Below are positions 9,710-18,509 of a stretch of DNA of 64,000 nt, one piece after another (within the stretch, counting starts at the first letter, position 1; every line of letters begins with the position of its first letter). Made by a program: the position numbers and the translations under genes. A model generated the notes under the pieces. The model was not told where the DNA came from. It did no database searches and worked only from the letters and a program-made list of their open reading frames with translations. This DNA is from Pseudomonadota bacterium. Lineage in GTDB: Bacteria > Pseudomonadota > Gammaproteobacteria > Steroidobacterales > Steroidobacteraceae. Location: the NCBI GenBank assembly GCA_021792755.1, contig JAJYUA010000005.1, forward strand, positions 88,388 through 152,387. The letters are read 5' to 3'.

Positions 9710-11928
9710 CGCCGGCGCCCCGGGACGAGCGGGGCGACTCGCAGGCCGTAGATCTTCGCGCTGTTGACCGGGCCGGTGATACCGCCCTGGCCACCGGTGA
9801 AGTACGCGTAGTGCGCCAGATCGCTCATATTGAACCCGCCGGTGAGATCGAACACGCAACGCTCGCCCGCGCGCGCGCGGAATCGGACCACCGTGGAGGC
9901 CTGCACACCCTCGCTTTGCGGCATGACCAGGGGGCGTTCGCGCAGCACTTCGCCTGCGCAGCGGATGACCATGCGCCGCACCGCCGCGGTGATTCCGCTG
10001 CTGATCGGCCCGTGATCATTGTCATAGTCCACCCATGCCAGATACGCCCCGGAGCGCGGCGGGGTCCAGTGACGCGGCCAGGGCGCTTTGATGGTGCTCA
10101 CCGGACCGACGCAGCGCGAGCGGCTGTGCAGCGATTGCAGGGCGCCCGCCCCGGGAGCGGTGACGCTGAAGCATTGCAGTCCGTCGCGCTGCGCGATCAA
10201 AGCGCTCCCCGAGATCGATCCCCAACGCCGGCCGTTGAGGTAAAGAATGCCGGCAACGGCCGACTCGATGCGCCAGTGCGTTCCGTCCGCAGTCACCACG
10301 GGTGGCGGCGGCGTTGCCGGCAGATACATCGGCGCGTGCAGCCGCAGCGGAGCGAAGGCCACGCGGCGGCCGACCAGTCGCACCCGGGTCACCCGGCCCT
10401 CGCGCCGGACCGTTGCGGCCACGAGCAGATTGCCGTCGATGCGCGCCGGCCGCTCGAGCACGATGCGCCGGGTGCCGAGCGTCAGGCTGATGCTCCGGCG
10501 TGCGCCGAAGAGCATCGGCACCAGGGAAGCCGGCAGCTTCGGATGAACGCTGCCGTCGTCCCGCACGCCGAACACCCCGCGGACCACCATGTCGAGATAG
10601 CCGGCCACCGACCAGAGCTGCCGGCGCGAGTCGACCACCGGGCCACCGAGCCGTCCGGGCACGTGAGTCGATTGCGTGCGCAGCGAGAAATTCTCCATGT
10701 TCGAGCCGGCAAGCGCCGCCCCGCGCACCAGCGAGCGCAGCTCGTGGGCGATGAGCGGCACATCCCGCACGCGCCGCGCGGCCCGCAGCGTGTAATCGCT
10801 GACGAACGGCCAGATGGCCCGGTTGTGGTAAATGGGTTGATCGCGCCGCTCGGGCCAGATCACCGGGCTGCCGGCCGGCCAGGTCGGATAGCGTGCGAGG
10901 GCGCGCCGCGCGCGCGCCGGCGGGGCCACACCGCTCGTGACCGCCAGGTCGATGCCGAGCAGATCATAGGCGTCGTAAGGCGCCGGATGCACCCGCCCGC
11001 CGATGTAGCTCATGTACAGGCCCTGCCTGGGCTGCCAGAACCGGCGGTTGATGGCCTCTCGCAGCGCCGCCGCCTGGGCCGAGTAGCGGCGAGCGAGGGC
11101 GGCGTGCCCGCGCCGGCGCGCCATCGTGGCCGCCAGCCGCAGTGCCTCGTAATGCAACACGTTCGTCGAGAGGGAGAACGACTGCGCGATGAACACGACG
11201 TTGTGCGCGGTCCACTGCGGATAGGACTGTTGGCGCCAGTCGAGAAACGACGTCTCGCCGCGGTACAGGCCGACGTGTGGATCGAAGGTATAGCGGCGAT
11301 CCTGGGCCAGATTGTCCTGTAACGCCTGGTAGACCGTGGCGGCGAAGTGGGGGGTACCGAGCAGATGCCGCGCGCCGAGGAACCACACCATCCGATCGGT
11401 GCTCACCGGCCAGCTGCCGCCCGAGCCGGTGTCCTCCATGACGTACAGTCCCTGCCGCACGCTGCTCGTGCGTGCCGGAGAGAGCTTGAACAGCAGAGAA
11501 GTTCGCGCACGCTGCGGATCGAATCGCCACAGCGCGAGGTCGGTGGAATAGGACAAATCGCGCGTCCAGGCGAACGGCCAGTCCTTGCCCGCGATGAAGC
11601 AGCGGCAGGGAATGGGCTTGCCGTGATTGAAGGCCGGATCGTGTATGGCGCTCACCGAGTCCCTGCGCAGATCCGACTGCGCCATGGCGAACAGCGCATC
11701 GAACAGCGGGCTTGCGGTACGCGCGCGGAAGCGCTGCCGCTCGATGACCCGCTCGCCCGCGGGCGAGTGCAGCAGATAACCGCCGGGCCGCAAACTCACC
11801 CAGGCCCTCCGCCCCCGCCACGTAAGCCCCTGATGCCACGCGGGCGGCCCGGCGGCGGCGAGCGCCGGCATGAGGAGTGCGCAGGCCAGGGCGGCCGCCC
11901 ACAGGCGGCGCGGAACCGGAGCTTTCAG
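9706..11928 (-). CDS. Secreted six-hairpin (alpha/alpha)6-barrel glycosidase-like protein
   Basis: About 740 residues. A signal peptide is visible (KAPVPRRLWAAALACALLMP, cleavage near LAAAG). Motifs such as FAWTRDLSYSTDLALWRFDP, GSGGSWPVSTDRMVWFLGAR and SPVIWPERR suggest an (alpha/alpha)6 catalytic domain, as in trehalase/glucoamylase-like and MGH1-like families, followed by a beta-sandwich tail. It is probably periplasmic or exported and acts on glucosides handled with the MFS permease and GH13 enzyme. The start is unsolved: the only codon just before the signal is CTG 11928. An ATG at 11947 is in another frame, and the frame stays open upstream for about 260 codons of non-protein-like sequence. 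Confidence 0.7.
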   Translation of the reverse strand: MKAPVPRRLWAAALACALLMPALAAAGPPAWHQGLTWRGRRAWVSLRPGGYLLHSPAGERVIERQRFRARTASPLFDALFAMAQSDLRRDSVSAIHDPAFNHGKPIPCRCFIAGKDWPFAWTRDLSYSTDLALWRFDPQRARTSLLFKLSPARTSSVRQGLYVMEDTGSGGSWPVSTDRMVWFLGARHLLGTPHFAATVYQALQDNLAQDRRYTFDPHVGLYRGETSFLDWRQQSYPQWTAHNVVFIAQSFSLSTNVLHYEALRLAATMARRRGHAALARRYSAQAAALREAINRRFWQPRQGLYMSYIGGRVHPAPYDAYDLLGIDLAVTSGVAPPARARRALARYPTWPAGSPVIWPERRDQPIYHNRAIWPFVSDYTLRAARRVRDVPLIAHELRSLVRGAALAGSNMENFSLRTQSTHVPGRLGGPVVDSRRQLWSVAGYLDMVVRGVFGVRDDGSVHPKLPASLVPMLFGARRSISLTLGTRRIVLERPARIDGNLLVAATVRREGRVTRVRLVGRRVAFAPLRLHAPMYLPATPPPPVVTADGTHWRIESAVAGILYLNGRRWGSISGSALIAQRDGLQCFSVTAPGAGALQSLHSRSRCVGPVSTIKAPWPRHWTPPRSGAYLAWVDYDNDHGPISSGITAAVRRMVIRCAGEVLRERPLVMPQSEGVQASTVVRFRARAGERCVFDLTGGFNMSDLAHYAYFTGGQGGITGPVNSAKIYGLRVAPLVPGRRR

Positions 11929-12608
11929 CTCGCGCCCCGGAGCGCATCTTCCCGGGATGCGCCGGCGGCCCCGTCGAAACAGCCCTTGCGCCGCTGTCCC
12001 CGCCGTGCCGTCCCTGCTGCGCAGCGCACCGGGGCAGACGCTTGTCTGCCCGGGCGAGGCAGGCCCGGCGCCCCTGGCCCGCGAGAGACCGGCGTGTACG
12101 CCCGAGTACAACCGGTCATCGCATGAGGCGCGCCCCTGTGCGCAGCGCACCGTTTCCCGGTGCCGCTTGCGGCTCGAGGTCGCGGCCCCCGCAGAACCCT
12201 CGCTTCCCGCTCGGGCGCTCGCCGCCGCCGCGGCACGCCCATTCGGCTCATTGGTCAACGATGGCTCCGTAACCAGCCGGGACGCTGACATTACCACTGC
12301 TCGCCGTTCAAGTATCACCGGCCGGCAGATCCTTCGCGACGCCCTCCCCGGCAGACACTGATTTCGGCGTTTTCGAGGATCACCGCCCGGACCGCGTGAG
12401 GCCCGGGCGCCGCGCCGAAAGGGGGCCGCGGCGGTGGCGGCCCGGGGTGCCGGCTGCGACTTTGCCGCTACGGATCGGCGCCGTTTTGCGCTCGTGCTCT
12501 GCGGCGCGCCGAGGGCGCAGACCGGCATGGCGGCGGCAACGGCGGCGGCGCCGAAGCAGGTGGTGGCGATCGCCATTTCCAGGATGTTGCGCTTGCGTTT
12601 GATGATCA
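11929..12608 (-). other. Low-complexity GC-rich stretch with no credible gene except the stub entered separately
   Basis: The minus-strand glycosidase frame stays open through this 680-base stretch. The implied peptide is rich in Arg, Gly, Cys and Pro and resembles no protein domain, so the openness is attributed to high GC. The 5' part (minus strand) encodes the signal-peptide stub entered separately. No promoter for the glycosidase could be placed. Confidence 0.5.
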
Positions 12609-12609
12609 C
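12430..12609 (-). pseudogene. Signal-peptide stub, possible remnant of a TonB-dependent receptor gene
   Basis: GTG 12609 sits behind a strong AGGGGGG ribosome site 6-7 bases away and starts a peptide with a basic N-terminus (residues 3-7). A hydrophobic core follows, and an Ala-rich export signal ends near MPVCALGAPQ. After about 60 residues the translation loses protein character, and no plug or barrel sequence follows. In Xanthomonas-type maltose loci this divergent position is held by a TonB-dependent receptor, so I infer a receptor gene deleted after its 5' end. The 3' limit given is approximate. It could also be the true start of a chimeric protein reading on into the glycosidase. Confidence 0.4.
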
Positions 12610-12765
12610 GTCGATCCCCCCTGAGGGATGAATTGCCACTCTCGTCGGGCCTCGCGCCCTGGATTCGGATTCGCGGCCGGCGAGGAGCGCGCGGCTGGCG
12701 CGATCCGGCGGCGTCACGAAGCCGGTTCAAATGATTCTCAACGTTCCGGATGAATGCAAGGGACC

Positions 12766-12779
12766 GCATACGTATTCAT
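12766..12779 (-). promoter_or_regulatory. LacI-type operator candidate, site 1
   Basis: GCATACGTATTCAT, centred on the 8-bp palindrome ATACGTAT (12768-12775). It is the exact reverse complement of sites 2 and 3. A central CG flanked by symmetric arms is the hallmark of LacI/GalR-family operators, and a LacI-type gene lies 2 kb away in the same locus. Confidence 0.6.
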
Positions 12780-12834
12780 CGCGTCATGGCGCATCGGTCC
12801 GGCGCGCGTGCACCGGCAAAACGATCGCCATGAC

Positions 12835-12848
12835 ATGAATACGTATGC
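12835..12848 (+). promoter_or_regulatory. LacI-type operator candidate, site 2
   Basis: ATGAATACGTATGC, palindromic core at 12839-12846. It lies 71 bases (core to core) from site 1 and 24 bases from site 3. Confidence 0.6.
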
Positions 12849-12858
12849 GACACTGCGT

Positions 12859-12872
12859 ATGAATACGTATGC
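12859..12872 (+). promoter_or_regulatory. LacI-type operator candidate, site 3
   Basis: An identical 14-mer to site 2, core at 12863-12870, 75 bases upstream of the alpha-glucosidase start. It is well placed to overlap or abut that gene's promoter. Confidence 0.6.
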
Positions 12873-12946
12873 GAGATGCCGCAAGCCGAGCGCACCGGGA
12901 CGAAGCTGTGTCACATTAGGATGATCGATGGGAAGCGCAGACGATC

Positions 12947-14563
12947 ATGACTGACATTCCTTGGTGGCGGGGCGCGGTGATCTATCAGATCTACCCGCGC
13001 AGCTTTCAGGACAGCAATGGGGACGGGGTCGGGGATCTGCCCGGCATCATCGAGCGCCTGGATTACGTGGCGGGACTTGGCGTCGATGCCATCTGGGTAT
13101 CGCCGTTTTTCAAGTCCCCGATGGCCGATTTCGGCTATGACGTGTCGGATTACCGCGCCGTCGATCCGATGTTCGGCACGCTCGCGGACTTCGACCGGCT
13201 GGTGGCCGAGGCGCACCGCCGCGGACTGAGGGTCATGATTGACCAGGTGATGAGCCATACCTCGGCCGAGCACCCGTGGTTTCGCGAGAGCCGCGAGAGC
13301 CGTGACAACCCGAAGTCGGACTGGTACGTCTGGGCCGACCCGCGCGAGGACGGCTCGCCGCCGAACAACTGGCAGTCTCTGTTCGGCGGGCCGGCTTGGC
13401 GCTGGGAGCCGCGCCGGCGGCAGTACTATCTGCACAATTTTCTCGACTCGCAGCCCGACCTCAGCTTCCACAACCCGCAAGTGCCGGGGATCGTGTTGGA
13501 AAACCTGAGGTTCTGGCTGGAGCGCGGCATAGACGGTGTGCGGCTCGATGCGATCAACTTCTGCTATCACGATCGGCTGTTGCGCGACAATCCCGCCAAG
13601 CCGGAGAGGGAACGCAGTGGGCGCGGCTTCAGCCCGGACAACCCTTACGCTTATCAGTACCACTGGTACAACAATACCCAGCCGGAGAATGTCGTCTTCC
13701 TCGAGCAGATTCGACGGCTGCTCGACGCCTATCCCGGCACAGCCGCGCTCGGGGAGATCTCCTCGGAGGATTCCCTCGCCACGATGGCGGAATACGTCGG
13801 GGAGGGCCGGCTGCACATGGCGTATTCCTTCGAGCTGCTGACCGAGCGGTTCAGCGCCGCCCACATCCGCGGCACCGTGGAGGCGCTGCAACGGCACATG
13901 CCGCTCGGCTGGCCGTGCTGGACCATTTCCAACCACGATGTGGCCCGCGTTCTCACCCGCTGGGGCGGGTCCAATGGCTCTCCCCGGCTGGCCACGCTGC
14001 TTTCCGCCATGGTTTGCTCGCTGCGCGGCTCGGTGTGCGTCTACCAGGGCGAGGAGTTGGGCCTGCCCGAGGCGGGCGTGCCGTTCGAGGCGTTGCGGGA
14101 TCCGTTCGGGATCGCGTTCTGGCCGAACTTCAAGGGACGCGACGGCTGCCGCACGCCCATGCCATGGCGTGACAGCCCGGACGGTGACTTCAGTGTTGCC
14201 GCTCCTTGGCTGCCGATCCCCCCCGAGCACCTGGTGCTTGCGGTGTCGCGGCAGGATGCCGATCCCGCCTCACCTCTGAATGGCTTCCGACGGTTCCTGC
14301 GCTGGCGGCACGATCAGCCGGCGCTGCGCTGGGGCGAGATTCGCTTCATCTCGCTGTCGGAGCCGCTGCTCGCCTTCACACGGTGCCTGGGCGGGCAGAC
14401 GCGGCTGGCTGTGTTCAATCTCTCGCACAAGGATGAGCGGACCCGCTTACCGGTCCTGAGCAGGGCCCAGCCTCTGGAGGAGCACGGCCTGCCACCGGCG
14501 CGGATCGACGGTGAGGCGCTACACTTGCCGGCGTATGGCGCTCTCTTCGCGAGCGTGGACTGA
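12947..14563 (+). CDS. GH13 alpha-glucosidase (subfamily 23-like, XgtA/HaG type)
   Basis: A cytoplasmic-looking 538-residue enzyme (no signal peptide) that cleaves or transfers alpha-glucosyl units from maltose, sucrose and similar short glucosides. The GH13 regions are intact: DQVMSHTS (region I, residues 99-106), GVRLDAINF with nucleophile Asp201, ALGEISSE with acid/base Glu270, and SNHD with Asp331. The Asp201 and Glu270 numbering coincides with that of characterised Xanthomonas and Halomonas GH13_23 enzymes as I recall them. The three palindromes lie upstream, and a LacI-type gene follows 145-220 bases downstream, so repression relieved by an alpha-glucoside is the likely control. Confidence 0.93.
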   Translation: MTDIPWWRGAVIYQIYPRSFQDSNGDGVGDLPGIIERLDYVAGLGVDAIWVSPFFKSPMADFGYDVSDYRAVDPMFGTLADFDRLVAEAHRRGLRVMIDQVMSHTSAEHPWFRESRESRDNPKSDWYVWADPREDGSPPNNWQSLFGGPAWRWEPRRRQYYLHNFLDSQPDLSFHNPQVPGIVLENLRFWLERGIDGVRLDAINFCYHDRLLRDNPAKPERERSGRGFSPDNPYAYQYHWYNNTQPENVVFLEQIRRLLDAYPGTAALGEISSEDSLATMAEYVGEGRLHMAYSFELLTERFSAAHIRGTVEALQRHMPLGWPCWTISNHDVARVLTRWGGSNGSPRLATLLSAMVCSLRGSVCVYQGEELGLPEAGVPFEALRDPFGIAFWPNFKGRDGCRTPMPWRDSPDGDFSVAAPWLPIPPEHLVLAVSRQDADPASPLNGFRRFLRWRHDQPALRWGEIRFISLSEPLLAFTRCLGGQTRLAVFNLSHKDERTRLPVLSRAQPLEEHGLPPARIDGEALHLPAYGALFASVD

Positions 14564-14782
14564 GCCGCAGGTCGCGTCCTCGTTCGTGATCGATCAAGTC
14601 CGTTGCGCACAAGCAACATGGCCGATTTTGGGCAACAGTGTAAGGATGACTTAGACTAGCCCTCACGATGATCACAGATCGGAGGGAGCGGCCCGTGGGC
14701 CCTAGGCATGCGCAGCCAAGCCACGCCAACGGTCACAATTCCGGTGGGCGGTACGGCGCGAGCTCAACGGGGGCCGTTGGGC

Positions 14783-15493
14783 ATGCGTGACAGGCGCCGC
14801 AAAACCAATTCCTGGGACATCGCCCACCTGGCCGGCGTGTCCCAGTCGACCGTCTCCCGCGCACTGCGCGGCGATCCGATGGTCTGCGCCATCACTCGGC
14901 AGCGCATCCTGGATGTGGCCCGCCAGCTCAATTACCACGTCGACAAGAATGCCTCCAGCCTGCGTCGCCAGCACACCGGTACCCTCGCGCTGCTGTTTTT
15001 CGAGGAGCCTACGACGGACGACTCGGCCATCAACCCGTTCTTCCACTCCATGCTGGGCTCGATCATCCGGGCCTGCTCGCGCCAGGGGTACGATCTGCTC
15101 GTGTCCTTCCAGGACCTGTTGCGCGACTGGCTGGCCGACTACGAGGACAGCCACAAGGCCGATGGGATCATTCTGCTCGGCTACGGCGACTACCTCGCCT
15201 ACCGCGACCGGCTGGAGACGCTGATCGCGATCGGCCCTCTGGGCGCGCTCAGGGCCACCGGCCGCCGGTTGCCCGAAGACGCGGCAGTGGTCGGATTCGA
15301 CGGCATCCCGATGGGCGCGGTCACCCGGCCTGCGCTGACCACGGTGTCCCAGGACACGAAACGCGCCGGTGAGGTGCTGGTCGCGAGCTTGATCAATCAG
15401 ATCGACGGACGCTCGGTGGAGAACATGATTCTGCCGCCCCGGCTGGTGGTGCGCGAGTCCTGCGGCGGCCGCGCCACGATCGATCTTGTATGA
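14783..15493 (+). CDS. LacI-family transcriptional regulator with a large internal deletion
   Basis: 236 residues from ATG 14783 (an in-frame ATG at 14708 would add 25). The family norm is about 330-345. The DNA-binding part is complete: a LacI helix-turn-helix at residues 10-30 (WDIAHLAGVSQSTVSRALRG) and the hinge. The ligand domain begins normally (TLALLFFEE, QGYDLLVSFQ). At about residue 147 it jumps from RDRLETL straight to IAIGPLGALRATGRRLPED, which in full-length relatives lies about 80-90 residues further on. The end (VVGFDGIPM, TTVSQDTKRAGE) is normal. The frame is kept. The protein may bind the operators but is unlikely to respond normally to sugar. Confidence 0.85.
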   Translation: MRDRRRKTNSWDIAHLAGVSQSTVSRALRGDPMVCAITRQRILDVARQLNYHVDKNASSLRRQHTGTLALLFFEEPTTDDSAINPFFHSMLGSIIRACSRQGYDLLVSFQDLLRDWLADYEDSHKADGIILLGYGDYLAYRDRLETLIAIGPLGALRATGRRLPEDAAVVGFDGIPMGAVTRPALTTVSQDTKRAGEVLVASLINQIDGRSVENMILPPRLVVRESCGGRATIDLV

Positions 15494-15713
15494 AGTTGGG
15501 CCGGACCCCAGGGCTCGCCCCATCCCCCCGGGACTCATCCTTCGGCGGCGGACACATCGCGCGGTGCCGCCGGCTGCGCCGCCCCTGCTCCGCGGCTCAC
15601 CCTGCTTCGGGCGAGCCTGCGGGGGTCGTACACCCGCGGACGCCCGCTCGGCGCAGCCAAGGCATGCGTCGCTTGAAGGCGCCGCCTCGCCCCAGTGCCT
15701 ATGGTGCATGCTT

Positions 15714-16214
15714 ATGACTCACACCTACCTGTTCGAGACCGGGATATGGACGGGCACCGGAACGTTCTGGAGGGAGGACGGCGAGCCGCTGCTCGCGGAG
15801 TGCCGAACGGAAGTGGCGCATCAGAGCGATTGCTGGCTCACCTGCGCCACGCTGAAGGTGCTGGGCGCGCCGTCCGTGGAATTCCTCACCGCCTGCCAGG
15901 TCGAGCCGCCCGGCCGAAGAGGGGCGTGCCTGAAGTGGACCTCGGAGAACGCCACGCTCGGCAAGCTGCAGGGCACGTACTCGGTGCTGGAAAACTGCAT
16001 CGTGTCCGTCTACCGGTGCAGCGCTTCGGGCTACCACGGCGCCGAGCATTACGGGCGGATCGACGCCGAGCACTATCGGGCCGCCGGCGTGCTGCTGCTC
16101 GAGGAGCGGCGGCTGTCCTCCTGGGAGCTGCTGCTCACGCGTGAAAGAGCAGCTGCGTCGTCGGCAGATAATGATCGACCAGCAGCGCCGCGAACAGCCA
16201 CATCAGGTAGCTGA
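15714..16214 (+). CDS. Hypothetical protein, 166 aa, family not recognised
   Basis: Translation from ATG 15714 (or ATG 15708) gives a protein-like sequence rich in alternating beta-strand patterns ([44 protein letters not shown]). It has no signal peptide or membrane span and may be a small beta-barrel. I do not recognise the family. The last 80 bases overlap the convergent ctaB gene, and the C-terminal 27 residues there look unstructured. No clear ribosome site precedes either ATG. The 220 bases between the LacI gene and this ORF hold nothing I can name. Confidence 0.5.
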   Translation: MTHTYLFETGIWTGTGTFWREDGEPLLAECRTEVAHQSDCWLTCATLKVLGAPSVEFLTACQVEPPGRRGACLKWTSENATLGKLQGTYSVLENCIVSVYRCSASGYHGAEHYGRIDAEHYRAAGVLLLEERRLSSWELLLTRERAAASSADNDRPAAPRTATSGS

Positions 16215-17052
16215 TCGAGTAGCGGAATAGGCGCATCGGCAGCTGCGGGCGGGGGCTGAACTTGAGCCGGACGGCGTAGTAGAGGAAGCGCGCGTCGAGC
16301 ACGAGCACGCAGGCGAGGTAGATGAGGCCGCTCATGCCGGTGATGAACGGCAGCAGCGTCACCAGCACCAGCAGCACCGAGTACAACAATATCTGCAGGC
16401 GTGTGTGCTCCACCCCGTGCGTGACCGGCAGCATGGGAATCCCGGCGCGCGCGTACTCGTCCTTGCGTGCGATGGCGAGCGCCCAGAAATGCGGCGGCGT
16501 CCACACGAAGATGACGAGAAACAGCAGCAGCGCGTGCGGATCGATGGTGTTGGTCACCGCCGCCCAGCCGAGCACCGGCGGCGCCGCGCCCGCCGCCCCG
16601 CCGATCACGATGTTCTGCGGGGTGGCGCGCTTGAGCCACGCGGTGTAAACGACCGCATAGCCGATGAGCGACACGAAAGTCAGCATTGCCGTCAGCGGAT
16701 TGACCAGGAACGACAGAATCGTCATGGCCAGCACGCCGAGCACCGCGGCGAACAGCAGCGCATTGCGCTCCGTCAGCTGCCCTCTGGGCAGCGGCCGCGA
16801 GCGCGTGCGCGTCATCTGCTCATCGATGCGCCGGTCGAGCACGTGATTGATGGCCGCCGCGCAGGCCGCGGCGAGGCCGATGCCGAGCGTACCGAACAGC
16901 ACGGCGCGCAGCGGCGGCCAGCCGGGGCTTGCGAGCAGCGTGCCGACGAGCGCCGTGAAGGTGATGAGCGCGCAGATCCGCGGCTTGGTGAGCTGCAGAT
17001 AACGCCGCCAGAACAGCGGTCCGGTGGCCGCCAATTGCGATATCGTCTGCAC
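16135..17052 (-). CDS. ctaB: Protoheme IX farnesyltransferase (heme O synthase)
   Basis: Inner-membrane UbiA-superfamily prenyltransferase that farnesylates heme B to heme O for the aa3 oxidase. It has 305 residues and about nine spans. The prenyl-diphosphate/Mg motif is [15 protein letters not shown] with Asp73 and Asp77, and the second is near [13 protein letters not shown]. It follows ctaA by 16 bases on the same strand and is the last gene of the oxidase assembly cluster. Confidence 0.95.
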   Translation of the reverse strand: MQTISQLAATGPLFWRRYLQLTKPRICALITFTALVGTLLASPGWPPLRAVLFGTLGIGLAAACAAAINHVLDRRIDEQMTRTRSRPLPRGQLTERNALLFAAVLGVLAMTILSFLVNPLTAMLTFVSLIGYAVVYTAWLKRATPQNIVIGGAAGAAPPVLGWAAVTNTIDPHALLLFLVIFVWTPPHFWALAIARKDEYARAGIPMLPVTHGVEHTRLQILLYSVLLVLVTLLPFITGMSGLIYLACVLVLDARFLYYAVRLKFSPRPQLPMRLFRYSISYLMWLFAALLVDHYLPTTQLLFHA

Positions 17053-17068
17053 TACGCCCGCTCCGCCC

Positions 17069-18181
17069 TTACGCCCGCGCGACGCGCATCGAGCGCAGCT
17101 TGTACACGAGGGCGAGCGCCGCCATCATCAGCAGCGCCGCCCCGGCGGTGTGCGCCGCGGTGAGCCCCAGCGGGAAGGACTTCAGCACCATGAAAATCCC
17201 GATGGCGAGCTGCAGGATCAGCGCGACCAACACCATATAGGCATACGCGCGCGCCTCGAGCAGCGCGCGCCGGCCGATGACATACACCGATGCCGCCCCC
17301 ATTGCGAGCGCCGCCGCGAGCGCCCCCAGGCGGTGAGTCAATTGGATCGCCACACGGGCCGCGTTCGGCAGGATGCCGCCCTGGAAATCGACCCGCATGC
17401 CCCGCCACAGCACGAAAGCCTGGCGGAAGTCGGCGTGCGGCCACCATGCCCCATTGCAAGTGGGAAAATCCGCGCAGGCATAGGCGGCGTAATTGGCGCT
17501 GGTCCAGGCCCCGAGAAAGAACTGAGCGCCCAGCACAACAAGGCCCAGAATGGACAGCCCGTACGCCAGACGCAGCGATGCCGCCGCCGCGAGCGGATCC
17601 CGAGGCGACGAGCGAGCACGGAGGATGCGTGCGCCGGCGGCATCGCCGCCGGGGACGGCCGGTGGACCCCTGCCTGCGCCGTTCGCGGCGCCGGCCCGCT
17701 GCAGCGCCAGCCACATCCACCACAAGAGCGCCAGCGTGGTCATCCCGAAGATCAGGTGCGCCGTCACGATGAGCGGCTTCAGCAGCCAGGTCACGGTGAG
17801 CATGCCGAGCAGGTCCTGCACGATCACGGTGGCGGACAGCACCAGCGCGTAGCCGGCGCCGACGATCCGGCCCCGCGAGGCGAGGGCGAGCACCGTGATC
17901 ACGAGGATGATGAGGCCCAGCACGCCCGCCGCATACCGGTGAATCATCTCGCACCAGGCCCGGTCGACATCGAGAGGACGGCCCGGGAAGCGGGCCTGGG
18001 CGGCCGGGCTGTCCGCCGCGCCGAGGGGCGTGAGATGCCCGTAGCACTCCGGCCAATCCGGGCAGCTGATGCCCGCATTCGTCAATCGGGTGAATGCGCC
18101 GAGGAGGATGACGAGGAAGCACAGCAGCACCCCGGCGAGCGACAGGGCTCGAAGCCAGCGTTCGACGTATGCGGGGATCAC
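17069..18181 (-). CDS. ctaA: Heme A synthase
   Basis: Inner-membrane enzyme oxidising heme O to heme A. It has 370 residues with eight hydrophobic segments and the conserved block [21 protein letters not shown] near the N-terminus, which includes the Cys pair. Heme-ligand histidines lie in EMIHRYAAG and TAHLIFGM, with a second set in [10 protein letters not shown] and AAHTAGAAL. It is upstream of ctaB. A 328-base gap separates it from the SURF1 gene, so it may have its own promoter. Confidence 0.93.
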   Translation of the reverse strand: MIPAYVERWLRALSLAGVLLCFLVILLGAFTRLTNAGISCPDWPECYGHLTPLGAADSPAAQARFPGRPLDVDRAWCEMIHRYAAGVLGLIILVITVLALASRGRIVGAGYALVLSATVIVQDLLGMLTVTWLLKPLIVTAHLIFGMTTLALLWWMWLALQRAGAANGAGRGPPAVPGGDAAGARILRARSSPRDPLAAAASLRLAYGLSILGLVVLGAQFFLGAWTSANYAAYACADFPTCNGAWWPHADFRQAFVLWRGMRVDFQGGILPNAARVAIQLTHRLGALAAALAMGAASVYVIGRRALLEARAYAYMVLVALILQLAIGIFMVLKSFPLGLTAAHTAGAALLMMAALALVYKLRSMRVARA

Positions 18182-18509
18182 GTTCGGCTCCGACGTCAGG
18201 ACAAATACGGATAGACCAGGTCTGGGATTGGTGATCGTAGCATTGGAAGGGCCCTTGGAGCCTGCCCGAGTACTCGGAAGCGCTGGACCGGGGCTCCTGC
18301 CCCGCCCAGCGCCGTTGAGCCAAAAAGCGTGGTTTTTGGCTCAACAGCCGCCACCTGCGGCGGCAGGGCATAGTCCCTGTGCCTGGGCAGCCGCTCGTGC
18401 CGTTTCATCGCTCGGGGTGGACCGGCGTACATGCGCACTACTGATCGGTGCACCGGGGGCGGGTGCCTCGCGTGCATCATCACTCGGGCAGGCTGCCGAG
18501 GTCGAGCGC
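18182..18509. other. Intergenic gap between SURF1 gene and ctaA, with a hairpin
   Basis: 328 bases without a convincing coding frame. Its one notable feature is the perfect 12-bp inverted repeat at 18313-18342 listed separately. It presumably carries the end of the SURF1 transcript and the start of the ctaA-ctaB transcript, both on the minus strand. Confidence 0.5.
18313..18342 (-). terminator. Perfect 12-bp stem hairpin, candidate terminator
   Basis: TTGAGCCAAAAA and TTTTTGGCTCAA are exact inverses around a 6-base loop. Read on the minus strand it has the A-tract/T-tract stem seen in bidirectional terminators. It sits 168 bases past the SURF1 stop and 132 bases before the ctaA start. Confidence 0.55.

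Larger units (their letters stand above)
12610..12946. promoter_or_regulatory. Divergent regulatory region between glycosidase/transporter genes and GH13 gene
   Basis: This 337-base region separates the minus-strand stub and glycosidase from the plus-strand alpha-glucosidase. It carries three copies of the CG-centred palindrome described in the next entries and no open frame of its own. No sigma-70 box pair is convincing by eye. Confidence 0.6.

Noticed and set aside
15494..15713. Possible interspersed GC-rich repeat shared with 11940-12200 and 48655-48790
   Set aside because: Similar composition and short shared words only; no extended match was found by eye.
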